DNA of 64,000 nucleotides from Caldilineaceae bacterium (GTDB taxonomy: Bacteria > Chloroflexota > Anaerolineae > Caldilineales > Caldilineaceae), in NCBI GenBank assembly GCA_020846635.1, contig JADLDO010000064.1, forward strand, positions 1-64,000, written 5' to 3'. Shown piece by piece: positions 24,678 to 32,741 of the stretch. Made by a program: the position numbers and the translations under genes. The notes below the pieces were generated by a model. The model ran no database searches, had not been told where the DNA came from, and saw only the letters and a program-made list of their open reading frames with translations. Each line of letters opens with the position of its first letter. The first letter of the stretch is position 1.

Positions 24678-25055
24678 ATGTCTCGTGAAGATTTCGTAGT
24701 AAAAGAACAGATAAAATTACAACAAGCACGCGTCCAAATCGCCGAAGAGCTTGAAAACCTGCGTGAACTGATGCAGGCGGAAGTCGATGTGGAGCCGGAT
24801 GAAGGCGACGCAGAGATTTTCGAACGAGAGAAGAATGCCGCGCTCATTGCCGTCTTGGAACGCAAGTTGGGCGATATCGATGCGGCGCTGCGCTCGATTG
24901 AAAAGGGCCAATACGGCACCTGTGAACGCTGTGGAAAGCCCATTGAAATCGAGCGGCTCGAAGTAAAGCCGGACGCCACCCTCTGCCTCAATTGCCAACA
25001 GGAAGTCGAACGGCTCTCCCGTCGCAACCGGCCCACGCGCCAAATCGAATGGTAA
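24678..25055 (+). CDS. TraR/DksA family zinc-finger regulator
   Basis: A 125-residue DksA/TraR-type protein. An N-terminal coiled-coil hairpin (about residues 8-75) precedes a C4 zinc finger with C82, C85, C103 and C106 (CERCGKPIE...CLNC). DksA proteins enter the RNA polymerase secondary channel and alter initiation, often with ppGpp. The acidic tip region contains EPDEGDAE but not the DxxDxA tip of E. coli DksA, so its effect may differ; YocK/YteA-type proteins are the alternative. Single gene with its own promoter and palindrome. Confidence 0.82.
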   Translation: MSREDFVVKEQIKLQQARVQIAEELENLRELMQAEVDVEPDEGDAEIFEREKNAALIAVLERKLGDIDAALRSIEKGQYGTCERCGKPIEIERLEVKPDATLCLNCQQEVERLSRRNRPTRQIEW

Positions 25056-25092
25056 TCGCTTGGGTCAGGGCAAGCGCCGATCTAACTGGTAG

Positions 25093-25113
25093 GGGTACCC
25101 CTTGCGGGTACCC
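25093..25113. repeat. Double GGGTACCC palindrome
   Basis: GGGTACCC at 25093-25100 and again at 25106-25113, 5 bases apart. Each copy is self-complementary and the two can pair with each other. There is no U-tract. It follows the TraR-like gene and precedes upp by 80 bases. Confidence 0.4.
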
Positions 25114-25192
25114 GCTCCGGGTAAGCACCAGCCCCTATGTCACCAAATAATCGACCCAATCACCCGCCCACTCAACGCTGAGGAATTTGCTT

Positions 25193-25861
25193 GTGTCTTC
25201 TACCTCGTTTGGCACCTCATCCAACGTCTACCCCTCACAACATCCGTTGGCGCACCATAAGCTGTCGCTCCTGCGTCGTCGGGAGACTGAACCGAAGAAG
25301 TTCCGCGAGTTGATCGGCGAGTTGGCGATGATGCTCGTCTACGAGGCCACGCAAGACCTTCCCCTCAAAGAGCAGAGCATCCAAACGCCGCTAACCGCTG
25401 CCACAGGCACCTTCATGGCCGAGAAGATCGGTCTGGTGCCTATCCTGCGTGCCGGGCTGGGCATGGTCGAAGGGGCATGGGGCTTACTGCCACAGGCCGA
25501 GGTGTGGCACTTGGGACTCTATCGCGATGAGCATACCCTGCGCCCGGTCGAGTATTACAACAAGCTTCCAGTTGCCCCAACTGTCCAGCTTTGCCTGCTG
25601 CTCGACCCGATGTTGGCAACAGGCGGATCTGCCACTGCCGCCGTTGATGTACTCAAACGCTGGGGCGTCTCGCGCATCAAGTTTATCGGTCTTATTGCCG
25701 CTCCCGAAGGTGTGGCCGCGCTGCAAGCCCAGCACCCCGACGTGGACATCCACGTCGCCGCCATCGACGAACGGTTGACCAGCACCGCCGACCCCTTCCC
25801 CCCTGGCTTTATCTGGCCCGGTCTCGGCGATGCCGGTGATCGCCAATTCGGCACAGGCTAA
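25193..25861 (+). CDS. upp: Uracil phosphoribosyltransferase
   Basis: Salvage enzyme converting uracil and PRPP to UMP. The PRPP loop is LLLDPMLATGGSATAAVDVL, preceded by PILRAGLGMVEG, and the C-terminal uracil-site region reads PGLGDAGDRQFGT, all typical for UPRT. The start is set at GTG 25193 because AGGA sits 8 bases upstream; a TTG at 25187 is an alternative. The product is then 222 residues, slightly longer than E. coli Upp. The stop overlaps the convergent lipA stop by 4 bases. It is a single gene. Confidence 0.93.
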   Translation: MSSTSFGTSSNVYPSQHPLAHHKLSLLRRRETEPKKFRELIGELAMMLVYEATQDLPLKEQSIQTPLTAATGTFMAEKIGLVPILRAGLGMVEGAWGLLPQAEVWHLGLYRDEHTLRPVEYYNKLPVAPTVQLCLLLDPMLATGGSATAAVDVLKRWGVSRIKFIGLIAAPEGVAALQAQHPDVDIHVAAIDERLTSTADPFPPGFIWPGLGDAGDRQFGTG

Positions 25862-26952
25862 CTCGCCAGCGCATGCAGCGGTATGACATCCGCATTGTTG
25901 AGGGGCTGGGCGACATTGCCATACTGAATATTGCCATACTGAATATCGTCGCGAGCAATCAAGTGCGCCTGACCATCGGCGTGATAGCTGCTACGCACTA
26001 GTGGCCCACTCTCCACCCAACGGAAACCACGGCTTTCGCCCTCCTCCTTCAACTGCACAAACTCGTCAGGCGTATAGTAGCGTTGGATAGGCAGATGGAA
26101 ACGGCTGGGCTGGAGATATTGGCCCATCGTCATGATATCCACATCATGGGCGCGCAAGTCATCCATCACCGTCAAAATCTCATCCCACGTTTCGCCCAGC
26201 CCCAACATGATCCCCGACTTTGTCAGCGAGAGCGCATCCATGCCCTTCGCCCGCTGGAGCAACTCCATGCTGCGCATATACTTGGCCTGGGGGCGCACCG
26301 TCCGGTAGAGCCGCGGCACCGTCTCCGTATTGTGGTTCAGAATTTCGGGCTTGGCATCCATCACGATCTGTAGCGCACGTTCATCTCCCTTAAAGTCAGG
26401 GATCAAAACCTCCACGGTACAGCCCGGTCGCAATTGCCGGATCCAGTAAATACTTTCGGCAAAGACCCACGCGCCGCCATCCGCCTGTTCATCGCGGTTG
26501 ACGCTGGTCAGCACCGCATGCTGCAAGCCCATTGCCGCCACACTCTCACCCACGCGCCGCGGCTCGTCCGGGTCGAGCAGACCTGGGCGGCCTGTCTTGA
26601 TCTTGCAAAATCCACAACTGCGCGTGCAGGTATCGCCCATCAGCAAAAAGGTTGCAGTACCACGTCCCCAACATTCACCGATATTGGGACACATCGCCTC
26701 CTCGCAAACCGTGTGCAGATGCTTGCCACGGAAAAGCCCGCGCAATTCACGATAGCGCGGGCTGTCCGCCGGGCGCACGCGCAGCCAGTCCGGTCGCCGC
26801 CCGCGCGTCAAGCCATTTGCATCGATTGCCGGCGCGGGGTCAAGGCGGATCGTGCCATGTGTATTGACCGAAACAGTGCCTTGCTCGCCAGTTTGCCCAT
26901 TTGCCTGCTGGATACTTTGATCCATCCCCTGCTCCATCATTGCCCCATTCAT
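25858..26952 (-). CDS. lipA: Lipoyl synthase
   Basis: Radical SAM enzyme that inserts two sulfurs into protein-bound octanoyl groups to make lipoate. The auxiliary cluster cysteines are C83, C88 and C94 (CEEAMCPNIGEC) and the SAM cluster is C109, C113, C116 (CTRSCGFC). Length is 364 residues with about 45 extra residues at the N-terminus. The C-terminus carries a 15-base tandem duplication. The start overlaps the upstream O-antigen ligase stop by ATGA, so lipA is the last gene of the glycan operon. Its products are needed by GcvH (16.0 kb) and 2-oxoacid dehydrogenases. lipB is not seen. Confidence 0.95.
   Translation of the reverse strand: MNGAMMEQGMDQSIQQANGQTGEQGTVSVNTHGTIRLDPAPAIDANGLTRGRRPDWLRVRPADSPRYRELRGLFRGKHLHTVCEEAMCPNIGECWGRGTATFLLMGDTCTRSCGFCKIKTGRPGLLDPDEPRRVGESVAAMGLQHAVLTSVNRDEQADGGAWVFAESIYWIRQLRPGCTVEVLIPDFKGDERALQIVMDAKPEILNHNTETVPRLYRTVRPQAKYMRSMELLQRAKGMDALSLTKSGIMLGLGETWDEILTVMDDLRAHDVDIMTMGQYLQPSRFHLPIQRYYTPDEFVQLKEEGESRGFRWVESGPLVRSSYHADGQAHLIARDDIQYGNIQYGNVAQPLNNADVIPLHALAS
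25915..25944. repeat. Perfect 15-base tandem duplication inside lipA
   Basis: ATTGCCATACTGAAT occurs twice in direct succession. On the coding strand this doubles the residues IQYGN near the LipA C-terminus (IQYGNIQYGN). The frame is kept. It looks like a recent slippage event in a non-essential tail. Confidence 0.8.
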
Positions 26953-28457
26953 TTTGCCACCCTACGAGTCAATGCAGGGCGGTTTGGCGCACTGGAGATC
27001 GCGCGGCCCTCCCGCTCTGCTTGCTGTACCAGAATCGTTGCTGTTGCCAATCCTACATATAACCAGAACAACACGGTCATATGCGGATAGGTCATGTTAA
27101 ACCAATAATGGTCAAAAACCCCGCTCACCAGCGCGCCCAAGACCGCGCTTGCCAGCCCCAGCACAATCGCTTCAAGCGCAGGGCTAAATCCCTGCCGCCA
27201 GCCCTGGGCCATCATCACAAAGTACCCAACCATCACAGAGAGAAAGACGACCAGCCCGACCACCCCCATATTCTCAGCGATGATCAGATATAACATACTC
27301 ACGCCTAAATAGAGGTCAATATCGGGTACGCCCGTAAAACCGACGCCAAAGATCGGATAACGACCAATCAGCGTCAGCGCGTCCTGATATTCGCCAAAAC
27401 GCATCTGCGTCGCCAAATCCTGCCCGGCAAAGCCTTCCAGCAGCCGCGCCATATACTCCTGTGTCTGCGGCAAAAAGAGCAGCAGCGCCAACCCCACCAA
27501 TCCCACCCAGATCAAGCGCCTGTATTTGAGCAGAGCCAGCAAAGCCAACGCCGCGCCCAGCCCCAACAGGGCCGAGCGGCTGTAGGTGAGATAGAGCGCC
27601 AGTGTCGCCGTTCCCATCATCGCCCATGCCATCCAACGTGGCAGGATACTCTCCCTGGCAGCCAGTTGTGGCGCGACCAGAGCCGCCACCAGGATCATCA
27701 TACCGCCAAGCACATTGGGGTCAACCGCAGTGCCAATCGCACGCATCGTGCCTTCCGGGTCATCCTCAATATAGCGCAGCGCACCAAAGCCACCCGGATA
27801 GTCGAAGCGCGCCAGTCGGTCCAGGACAGCCACCGTCCACTCGTCGGGAATCACATAAAAGACCACGGCAATCATCGCCGCTGCCCAACCTGCCAGCATC
27901 AACCAGCGCGTGACCCACACCACTTCAGCGCGCGTACGCACCGTGTTGACAGCCACAAAAAAGAGGCCAATCCCCAACAGAATCTCGGCAAAGCGCCGCA
28001 CAAAGAAGGAGTTGGCGCTGCTGTGCGTTAGGCCATAGACAAAGCTAAAGAGCGCCAGCAGCATAAAGAGCGCCACTGGAATCCCCAGAGGTGAGGTCAA
28101 AAAGTCCCGTTCTTGGCCGATGGCAAGTTTAAAGACCCAGACAAAGACCAACGCGCCCAGCGCCACATCCAAAAAGGTAGGCTTAAAGCCAACACTAAAC
28201 GGCAGGCTGGCAAAGGGTAGCGCAAAGGCCACACCCACCAGCGCGATAAAGCCCCAATGGGTGTCGGTCAGGATCATGACACCACCCACCAACGCCACGG
28301 CTGCCGCAAGCGCAACAAGCGGCCCCGCAACACCCACAAACAGGGCAATGGCGATCGAACCCAGCCCTAGCACTGCGGCATAGAAGAGCCGCCGCACCTG
28401 TGGATTGGGCGAGAAGGCAAGTCGCTGAACTTGCTCAACTGGAAGTTGCAAAGTCAC
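26949..28457 (-). CDS. O-antigen ligase/polymerase-type membrane protein
   Basis: Polytopic membrane protein of about 502 residues with roughly a dozen hydrophobic helices. It fits the Wzy/WaaL O-antigen ligase superfamily: paired helices, a large outer loop between about residues 320 and 400 with RFGEYQDALTLIGRYPIFGVGFTG, the GxG region where ligases carry functional arginine and histidine. It would join or polymerise lipid-linked glycans on the outer face of the membrane. The start GTG at 28457 follows the upstream stop by 10 bases and has an AGGGGATGG ribosome site; a longer frame to 28514 would overlap by 47 bases. Exact acceptor unknown. Confidence 0.75.
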   Translation of the reverse strand: MTLQLPVEQVQRLAFSPNPQVRRLFYAAVLGLGSIAIALFVGVAGPLVALAAAVALVGGVMILTDTHWGFIALVGVAFALPFASLPFSVGFKPTFLDVALGALVFVWVFKLAIGQERDFLTSPLGIPVALFMLLALFSFVYGLTHSSANSFFVRRFAEILLGIGLFFVAVNTVRTRAEVVWVTRWLMLAGWAAAMIAVVFYVIPDEWTVAVLDRLARFDYPGGFGALRYIEDDPEGTMRAIGTAVDPNVLGGMMILVAALVAPQLAARESILPRWMAWAMMGTATLALYLTYSRSALLGLGAALALLALLKYRRLIWVGLVGLALLLFLPQTQEYMARLLEGFAGQDLATQMRFGEYQDALTLIGRYPIFGVGFTGVPDIDLYLGVSMLYLIIAENMGVVGLVVFLSVMVGYFVMMAQGWRQGFSPALEAIVLGLASAVLGALVSGVFDHYWFNMTYPHMTVLFWLYVGLATATILVQQAEREGRAISSAPNRPALTRRVAK

Positions 28458-28467
28458 CCACCATCCC

Positions 28468-30366
28468 CTACTGCCCTTCAACCCGCACAGACCCCAGCGG
28501 GTAGCTATCAGCACCTTGTACCGTCAGACGTCGCGTCCCGCCCGCACTGTTCGGGTCATAAACGACAACAATCACCTGATAGTCATCTTCAATCAGGCTT
28601 CCTGGCAGTAGTATAGCATAACTCGTCACCGTCGCTGTGGTAACGCTTGCCATCCCCAAAGGCTGGTCAGTCTGTGCCACCAATTCCCCTGCTTGGTTCA
28701 GAAGTTGCAGGCTCACCGCATCCTGCTCACCAGGGCTTTCCGCACGACTCAACCAACGCAGATGCACCTCCAACAGCCCACCTGGTGGCACGACCTGGGG
28801 CGTGATCAGCGCGCCCGTGAGTTGCAGCCCGCCTTCATACGCAACCTGCAATGGCGCAAGCTCGGCAATGGGGCGCACCCACAGCGAGATCGGCCAGGCT
28901 GCGACCGTGGTACTCCCTACCCGCGTATAGTGCGCGCCTAACGCGCCCACCGCGATGCCATCCGGGTCCCAGGAAGCCGCGACCTGTTCCACCAGCACAA
29001 CCCGCTCCACGCCTTCCGCCACCAGTCGCCCAACCTCCTCTTGCGCCCGAATCAGATCGCGCGCCGCCGGAGGCAGAACCAAATGGGGAACATCGCCTTG
29101 ATAGTAATACCAGAGGGTCGGGTCAGGATAATTTTGCACCAGCCGCACCCGCGCCGGATCAACGCCTGCCGCCAGAGGCTCCAACGCCGCGGCTAACTCA
29201 CGCCAGCCGCGTGTCTTGCTGTAGAGTGGCTCGCTCTGTTGGCGAATAATTCCCAATGCCATCCCCAGCAGCAGCGCCACCACCACACCGCGCCCCAGCC
29301 ACATCGACCACCGCGCCTGACCAGTGACAGCGCGCGCTTGGCCCACTGCCGCGGCCATGAGCAGGTAAACCGGCGGCACTGCCGCCACCAAATAGCGCTC
29401 GTTGAAGATCGGTCGCCCCTGCGCGCTCAACCAGGTAGCCACCAGCGGCGTCAGCCAGTAGACGATCAAAAACCAGACCGCGGTCTGCCTCTGCCGTCGC
29501 CACAGCGCGATCACGCCCAGCCCGACCGCTGCCAACGCCAACGCTGCGAACCACGGCTGCATCGCATCTGGCACTGTCTCGCCCACGGCAAATGCACTGT
29601 GCGCCCGCACCAGCGCATCGACCCAACCGGGCGAATCGCCGTTGCCTGTATAGTCGAGCAAAATTGACCATGCCGCCAGCAGCCACGGCAGCCACATCAG
29701 CAGCAGGAGCAGGCCAACACCCCACCACGCCGCCAGCTTGCGCCCCGCCCGCGCCGCAATGGCCCATCCGCCAAGCGCCACATGCTGCGCCACGATCACA
29801 TACAGGGCGAAATAATGAGTGTGCAGCGCCAGCCACGTCACCGGCAGATAGCCCGCAGCATTCCACAGTTGCGCGGAACGTCCTTCACTCTGCCACCAGC
29901 GCACCGCCAGCAGCGAGGAAGCCAGCGTCAACGCCAGGCTCATGCTGTACATGCGGGCATCTTGCGCGTGCCAGATTACATAGGGGCTTAACGCCATCAG
30001 TGCCGCTCCCATCGTGCCTGTCGGAAACGGCAAAGCCAACTGTGCCGCCAGGGGCAGCATCAGCGCCACTGCCAGCACACTCCACCAGACGCCCGTAAAC
30101 CGCAGGGCAAATTCGCTCTCTCCCGCCACGCCCAGCCATCCGTGTTGCAGCCAGTAGGAAGCCACGGGATGCGGCTCATGCAGGTCAAGTGTATGTTCGA
30201 CGATGTCGCCCGGCGACGAGAGGCTGAAAAAGTAGCCAAATGCTTCGTCGCCGCGCAGCTCTTGCCCATCCAATCCGGCACAACGCAAGCCAAACGCAAC
30301 CAGCAGGATCACCAAGATCGCGATGCGTTGGCGTACCGCAATGAGCTTCGCAGGCTGGGTACTCAT
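28468..30366 (-). CDS. GT39-like membrane glycosyltransferase
   Basis: Large membrane protein of 632 residues, resembling the dolichyl-phosphate-mannose-protein mannosyltransferase/ArnT superfamily. The first extracellular loop has RGDEAFGYFFSLSSPG with the catalytic-type acidic residue, followed by HPVASYWLQHGW, a common arrangement (D/E, then HPPLYY). About nine to eleven helices end near residue 400, followed by a ~200-residue soluble beta-rich domain. It probably transfers a sugar from a polyprenyl phosphate carrier. The start ATG at 30366 lies 7 bases after the upstream stop; the frame is open further upstream but without support. Confidence 0.72.
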   Translation of the reverse strand: MSTQPAKLIAVRQRIAILVILLVAFGLRCAGLDGQELRGDEAFGYFFSLSSPGDIVEHTLDLHEPHPVASYWLQHGWLGVAGESEFALRFTGVWWSVLAVALMLPLAAQLALPFPTGTMGAALMALSPYVIWHAQDARMYSMSLALTLASSLLAVRWWQSEGRSAQLWNAAGYLPVTWLALHTHYFALYVIVAQHVALGGWAIAARAGRKLAAWWGVGLLLLLMWLPWLLAAWSILLDYTGNGDSPGWVDALVRAHSAFAVGETVPDAMQPWFAALALAAVGLGVIALWRRQRQTAVWFLIVYWLTPLVATWLSAQGRPIFNERYLVAAVPPVYLLMAAAVGQARAVTGQARWSMWLGRGVVVALLLGMALGIIRQQSEPLYSKTRGWRELAAALEPLAAGVDPARVRLVQNYPDPTLWYYYQGDVPHLVLPPAARDLIRAQEEVGRLVAEGVERVVLVEQVAASWDPDGIAVGALGAHYTRVGSTTVAAWPISLWVRPIAELAPLQVAYEGGLQLTGALITPQVVPPGGLLEVHLRWLSRAESPGEQDAVSLQLLNQAGELVAQTDQPLGMASVTTATVTSYAILLPGSLIEDDYQVIVVVYDPNSAGGTRRLTVQGADSYPLGSVRVEGQ

Positions 30367-30373
30367 CGCTTCT

Positions 30374-32698
30374 CTACCTGCACCGGCCTGCGTGGCGATG
30401 CCAAAGAGCAGCGACCAGCAGCACAAACAGCGTCCCGCCGCTGCCCCACAACCCCAGACGCACCGAGAATGGACGGTAGCGCATTTCAAACAGCGTTTCA
30501 CCCGGTGGCAGCCATATCCCCAGCAGCGTCAAATCGGCGCGCAGCGGCGCAAAGAAGGCGCGCCCCTCCGCATCATGCGTTGGGCACGCGTCGCCATCAC
30601 AGCGCGGCTCGACCACCTCCCACCCCGGCAGCCATGTCTCACTGACGACCAGCAGCCCCCCCTGCTCGCTCGTCACATGGACTTGGTACGCATCCGCCGC
30701 ACGCCGCGCCAGCGTCACCGTCGCAGAGTTGGCAGGTGCGTCGATGAGATCTCCAGCCCAACCACTCTCTGGCCCCAGAAGCCCCGTTTGGCCCAGGTCA
30801 AACTGATGATCTGCCAGGTGCGCCCATGCCGCTTCATCCTCGACTACCACCACATTGGGCACAAGCCATGCGCGCGGGTTGGCATCCGGCAGACGGTGCA
30901 GATACGTGGTGTCCGTCGTTTGTGGGAATTCGCCCAGCAGCGTGCTGGGTCCAAAGAGTTCGCGCCGCCAGGTCAGCACATGCTCCACCCCCAACAAGCG
31001 CCACATGCGGTCCAACGGAAAATTCTCGAAAAGGGCTGCATAGCGCGCCACGCGTAACGGGCTGCTCCCCCACACATCCTCCACTTGGGCGCGCATGCCA
31101 TAGTCCTCATAGGCACGAAACTCGTTATAGACACGGCCCGGCAGACCGTTGGCCGCGCCGGATCGCTCCGCCACAGCCTCTATGAGCGCGCTGACCTCCG
31201 GCGCAACGCGCACTCGGTCCGCAGGCGTTCCCGCCACTTGATTGGTTCCCGCATTGACCCACACCAAGTTCACCACAACCAGCGCCACCATCCATGCGCC
31301 GCGGCGGGCTGTCCATCCTGGCAGCGCCACCAGCAGCGCCGCTGCCAGCCCCAAGAGCAGCGTCATGCCCGCAGTCAGCAGATAGCCGCCGTGATCAACA
31401 GCGGTCCGGCCCGGAAGCTGCCACAACAGCCCAAACGCATAGACCGTCGCCACAACAACCGCGCCCGCCAACAGCCCTGCCCGTCTGCGACCCCGCGTCG
31501 GCAGGCTGGGCAGCAGCGCCATGCCATAGGCTGCCAGCCCGCTCAACCCGACCACAACCAGGTACGCGGCCCGCTCTTGGCCCCGAAACCACGCCCAGCC
31601 TGGGGCCACGCGATAGAGCAAGGGGTAAAGCGGTCCATTTCCCCCCAGCGCGGCCAGCCATGCAAAAACCACCAACCCCAAACAGAAAAAAATACCCGTA
31701 CGCCTGGACAGCAAATTAGTGGAATCCTCTGTCCGCTGCCCATCGCTGCCGGCAATCGCGATATAGACGGCAACCATCCCCAGCACAAGGCCAACAATAC
31801 CAATATAGAGCGGCGAGTATTGGGTCAGCACACCCGGAAGGAGCATTTGCCAAAGGTCCTGGATCGGCAAACCACCAGAGACAAAGGCATAGTCTACGTT
31901 GGCGCGCACACTGAGACGGACAAACTCCAAACTGGGCAGCCATTGCGCCGCAGTAAGCCCTACCGCAGCCACGACCACCCCACTGACGCCAACAACAGCC
32001 GCACGCCGCAGCGAGCGATTTGCCAGGACCAAACAAAGCACCCACGCTGCCGTGGCATAGCCCAAAAACAAAAAGCTCTGGCTGTGCCCTGCCAGGAAGG
32101 CCGCGCTCACCGCGCCAATGCTGCCCAACCACCAGCGCCATTGGTGCGGACGCTGCCAGCCGCGCCCCAGGCACCACCAGAGCAGCGGCAGCCACACTGC
32201 CGTTCGCAACACTGCCAGTTGCAAGGGCGCATACCCTGTGACATAGCCGGACAGGGCAAACGCCACGCCCCCGACCAGCCCACTCCAGCGGCTCCCCGTC
32301 AGATCACGCGCCCACAGATAGGCAAAGCACCCGGCCAATGCTGTATGCACCACGGCTTCAACTTGCAGCCAATAGAGACGCGCCGCTGCATCCGTCACCG
32401 GCAGCGAAAGCAGGAGGATCAGGTTGCTTACAGGGTAATAGACCGCGGCCTGCACATCCGCCAAGAAGGGATGCCCTCCATAGGTGTATGGGTTCCAAAC
32501 CGCTAGGTGTCCAGCAGCAAGCGCCTGATGTTGGTAGAGGCTGAAGGGGAAAAAATGATGGGTAAAGTCACCGTCGGGAAAGGCGCGCAGCCCCAGCAGA
32601 ACGGGGCCATAAAAGAGCGCGGCCAAGAGACAGAAGCCGCCAGCGATCAGCCACTCGCGTCTCTGCGCGCGGCGGCCCGGCTGGCGGTTGCCCTTCAC
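30374..32698 (-). CDS. YfhO-like membrane protein
   Basis: Very hydrophobic protein of about 775 residues with some twelve helices and a C-terminal soluble domain, matching the bacterial membrane protein YfhO family: early FPDGDFTHHFFPFSLYQHQAL with the DxxxQ-type loop, later RGQERAAYLVVVGLSGLA, and the C-terminal SETWLPGWEV. YfhO members are GT-C-like and implicated in glycosylation of teichoic acids or lipids in Gram-positives. The start is uncertain: GTG at 32698 lies after the upstream stop; starts at 32785 or 32809 would overlap that gene by 44-68 bases and add a short hydrophobic leader. None has a clear ribosome site. Confidence 0.7.
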   Translation of the reverse strand: MKGNRQPGRRAQRREWLIAGGFCLLAALFYGPVLLGLRAFPDGDFTHHFFPFSLYQHQALAAGHLAVWNPYTYGGHPFLADVQAAVYYPVSNLILLLSLPVTDAAARLYWLQVEAVVHTALAGCFAYLWARDLTGSRWSGLVGGVAFALSGYVTGYAPLQLAVLRTAVWLPLLWWCLGRGWQRPHQWRWWLGSIGAVSAAFLAGHSQSFLFLGYATAAWVLCLVLANRSLRRAAVVGVSGVVVAAVGLTAAQWLPSLEFVRLSVRANVDYAFVSGGLPIQDLWQMLLPGVLTQYSPLYIGIVGLVLGMVAVYIAIAGSDGQRTEDSTNLLSRRTGIFFCLGLVVFAWLAALGGNGPLYPLLYRVAPGWAWFRGQERAAYLVVVGLSGLAAYGMALLPSLPTRGRRRAGLLAGAVVVATVYAFGLLWQLPGRTAVDHGGYLLTAGMTLLLGLAAALLVALPGWTARRGAWMVALVVVNLVWVNAGTNQVAGTPADRVRVAPEVSALIEAVAERSGAANGLPGRVYNEFRAYEDYGMRAQVEDVWGSSPLRVARYAALFENFPLDRMWRLLGVEHVLTWRRELFGPSTLLGEFPQTTDTTYLHRLPDANPRAWLVPNVVVVEDEAAWAHLADHQFDLGQTGLLGPESGWAGDLIDAPANSATVTLARRAADAYQVHVTSEQGGLLVVSETWLPGWEVVEPRCDGDACPTHDAEGRAFFAPLRADLTLLGIWLPPGETLFEMRYRPFSVRLGLWGSGGTLFVLLVAALWHRHAGRCR

Positions 32699-32741
32699 AG
32701 TGGCTGTGCGCTCGTCCACGCTCTGTTCGTCCACAGGCTGT

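Noticed and set aside
26434..27090. 218-codon frame opposite lipA and the ligase
   Set aside because: It is antisense to two clear genes and has no recognisable product.
31085..32506. 473-codon open frame antisense to the YfhO-like gene
   Set aside because: Arg/Gln/His/Pro-rich translation with no domain, typical of the shadow of a GC-rich membrane-protein gene.
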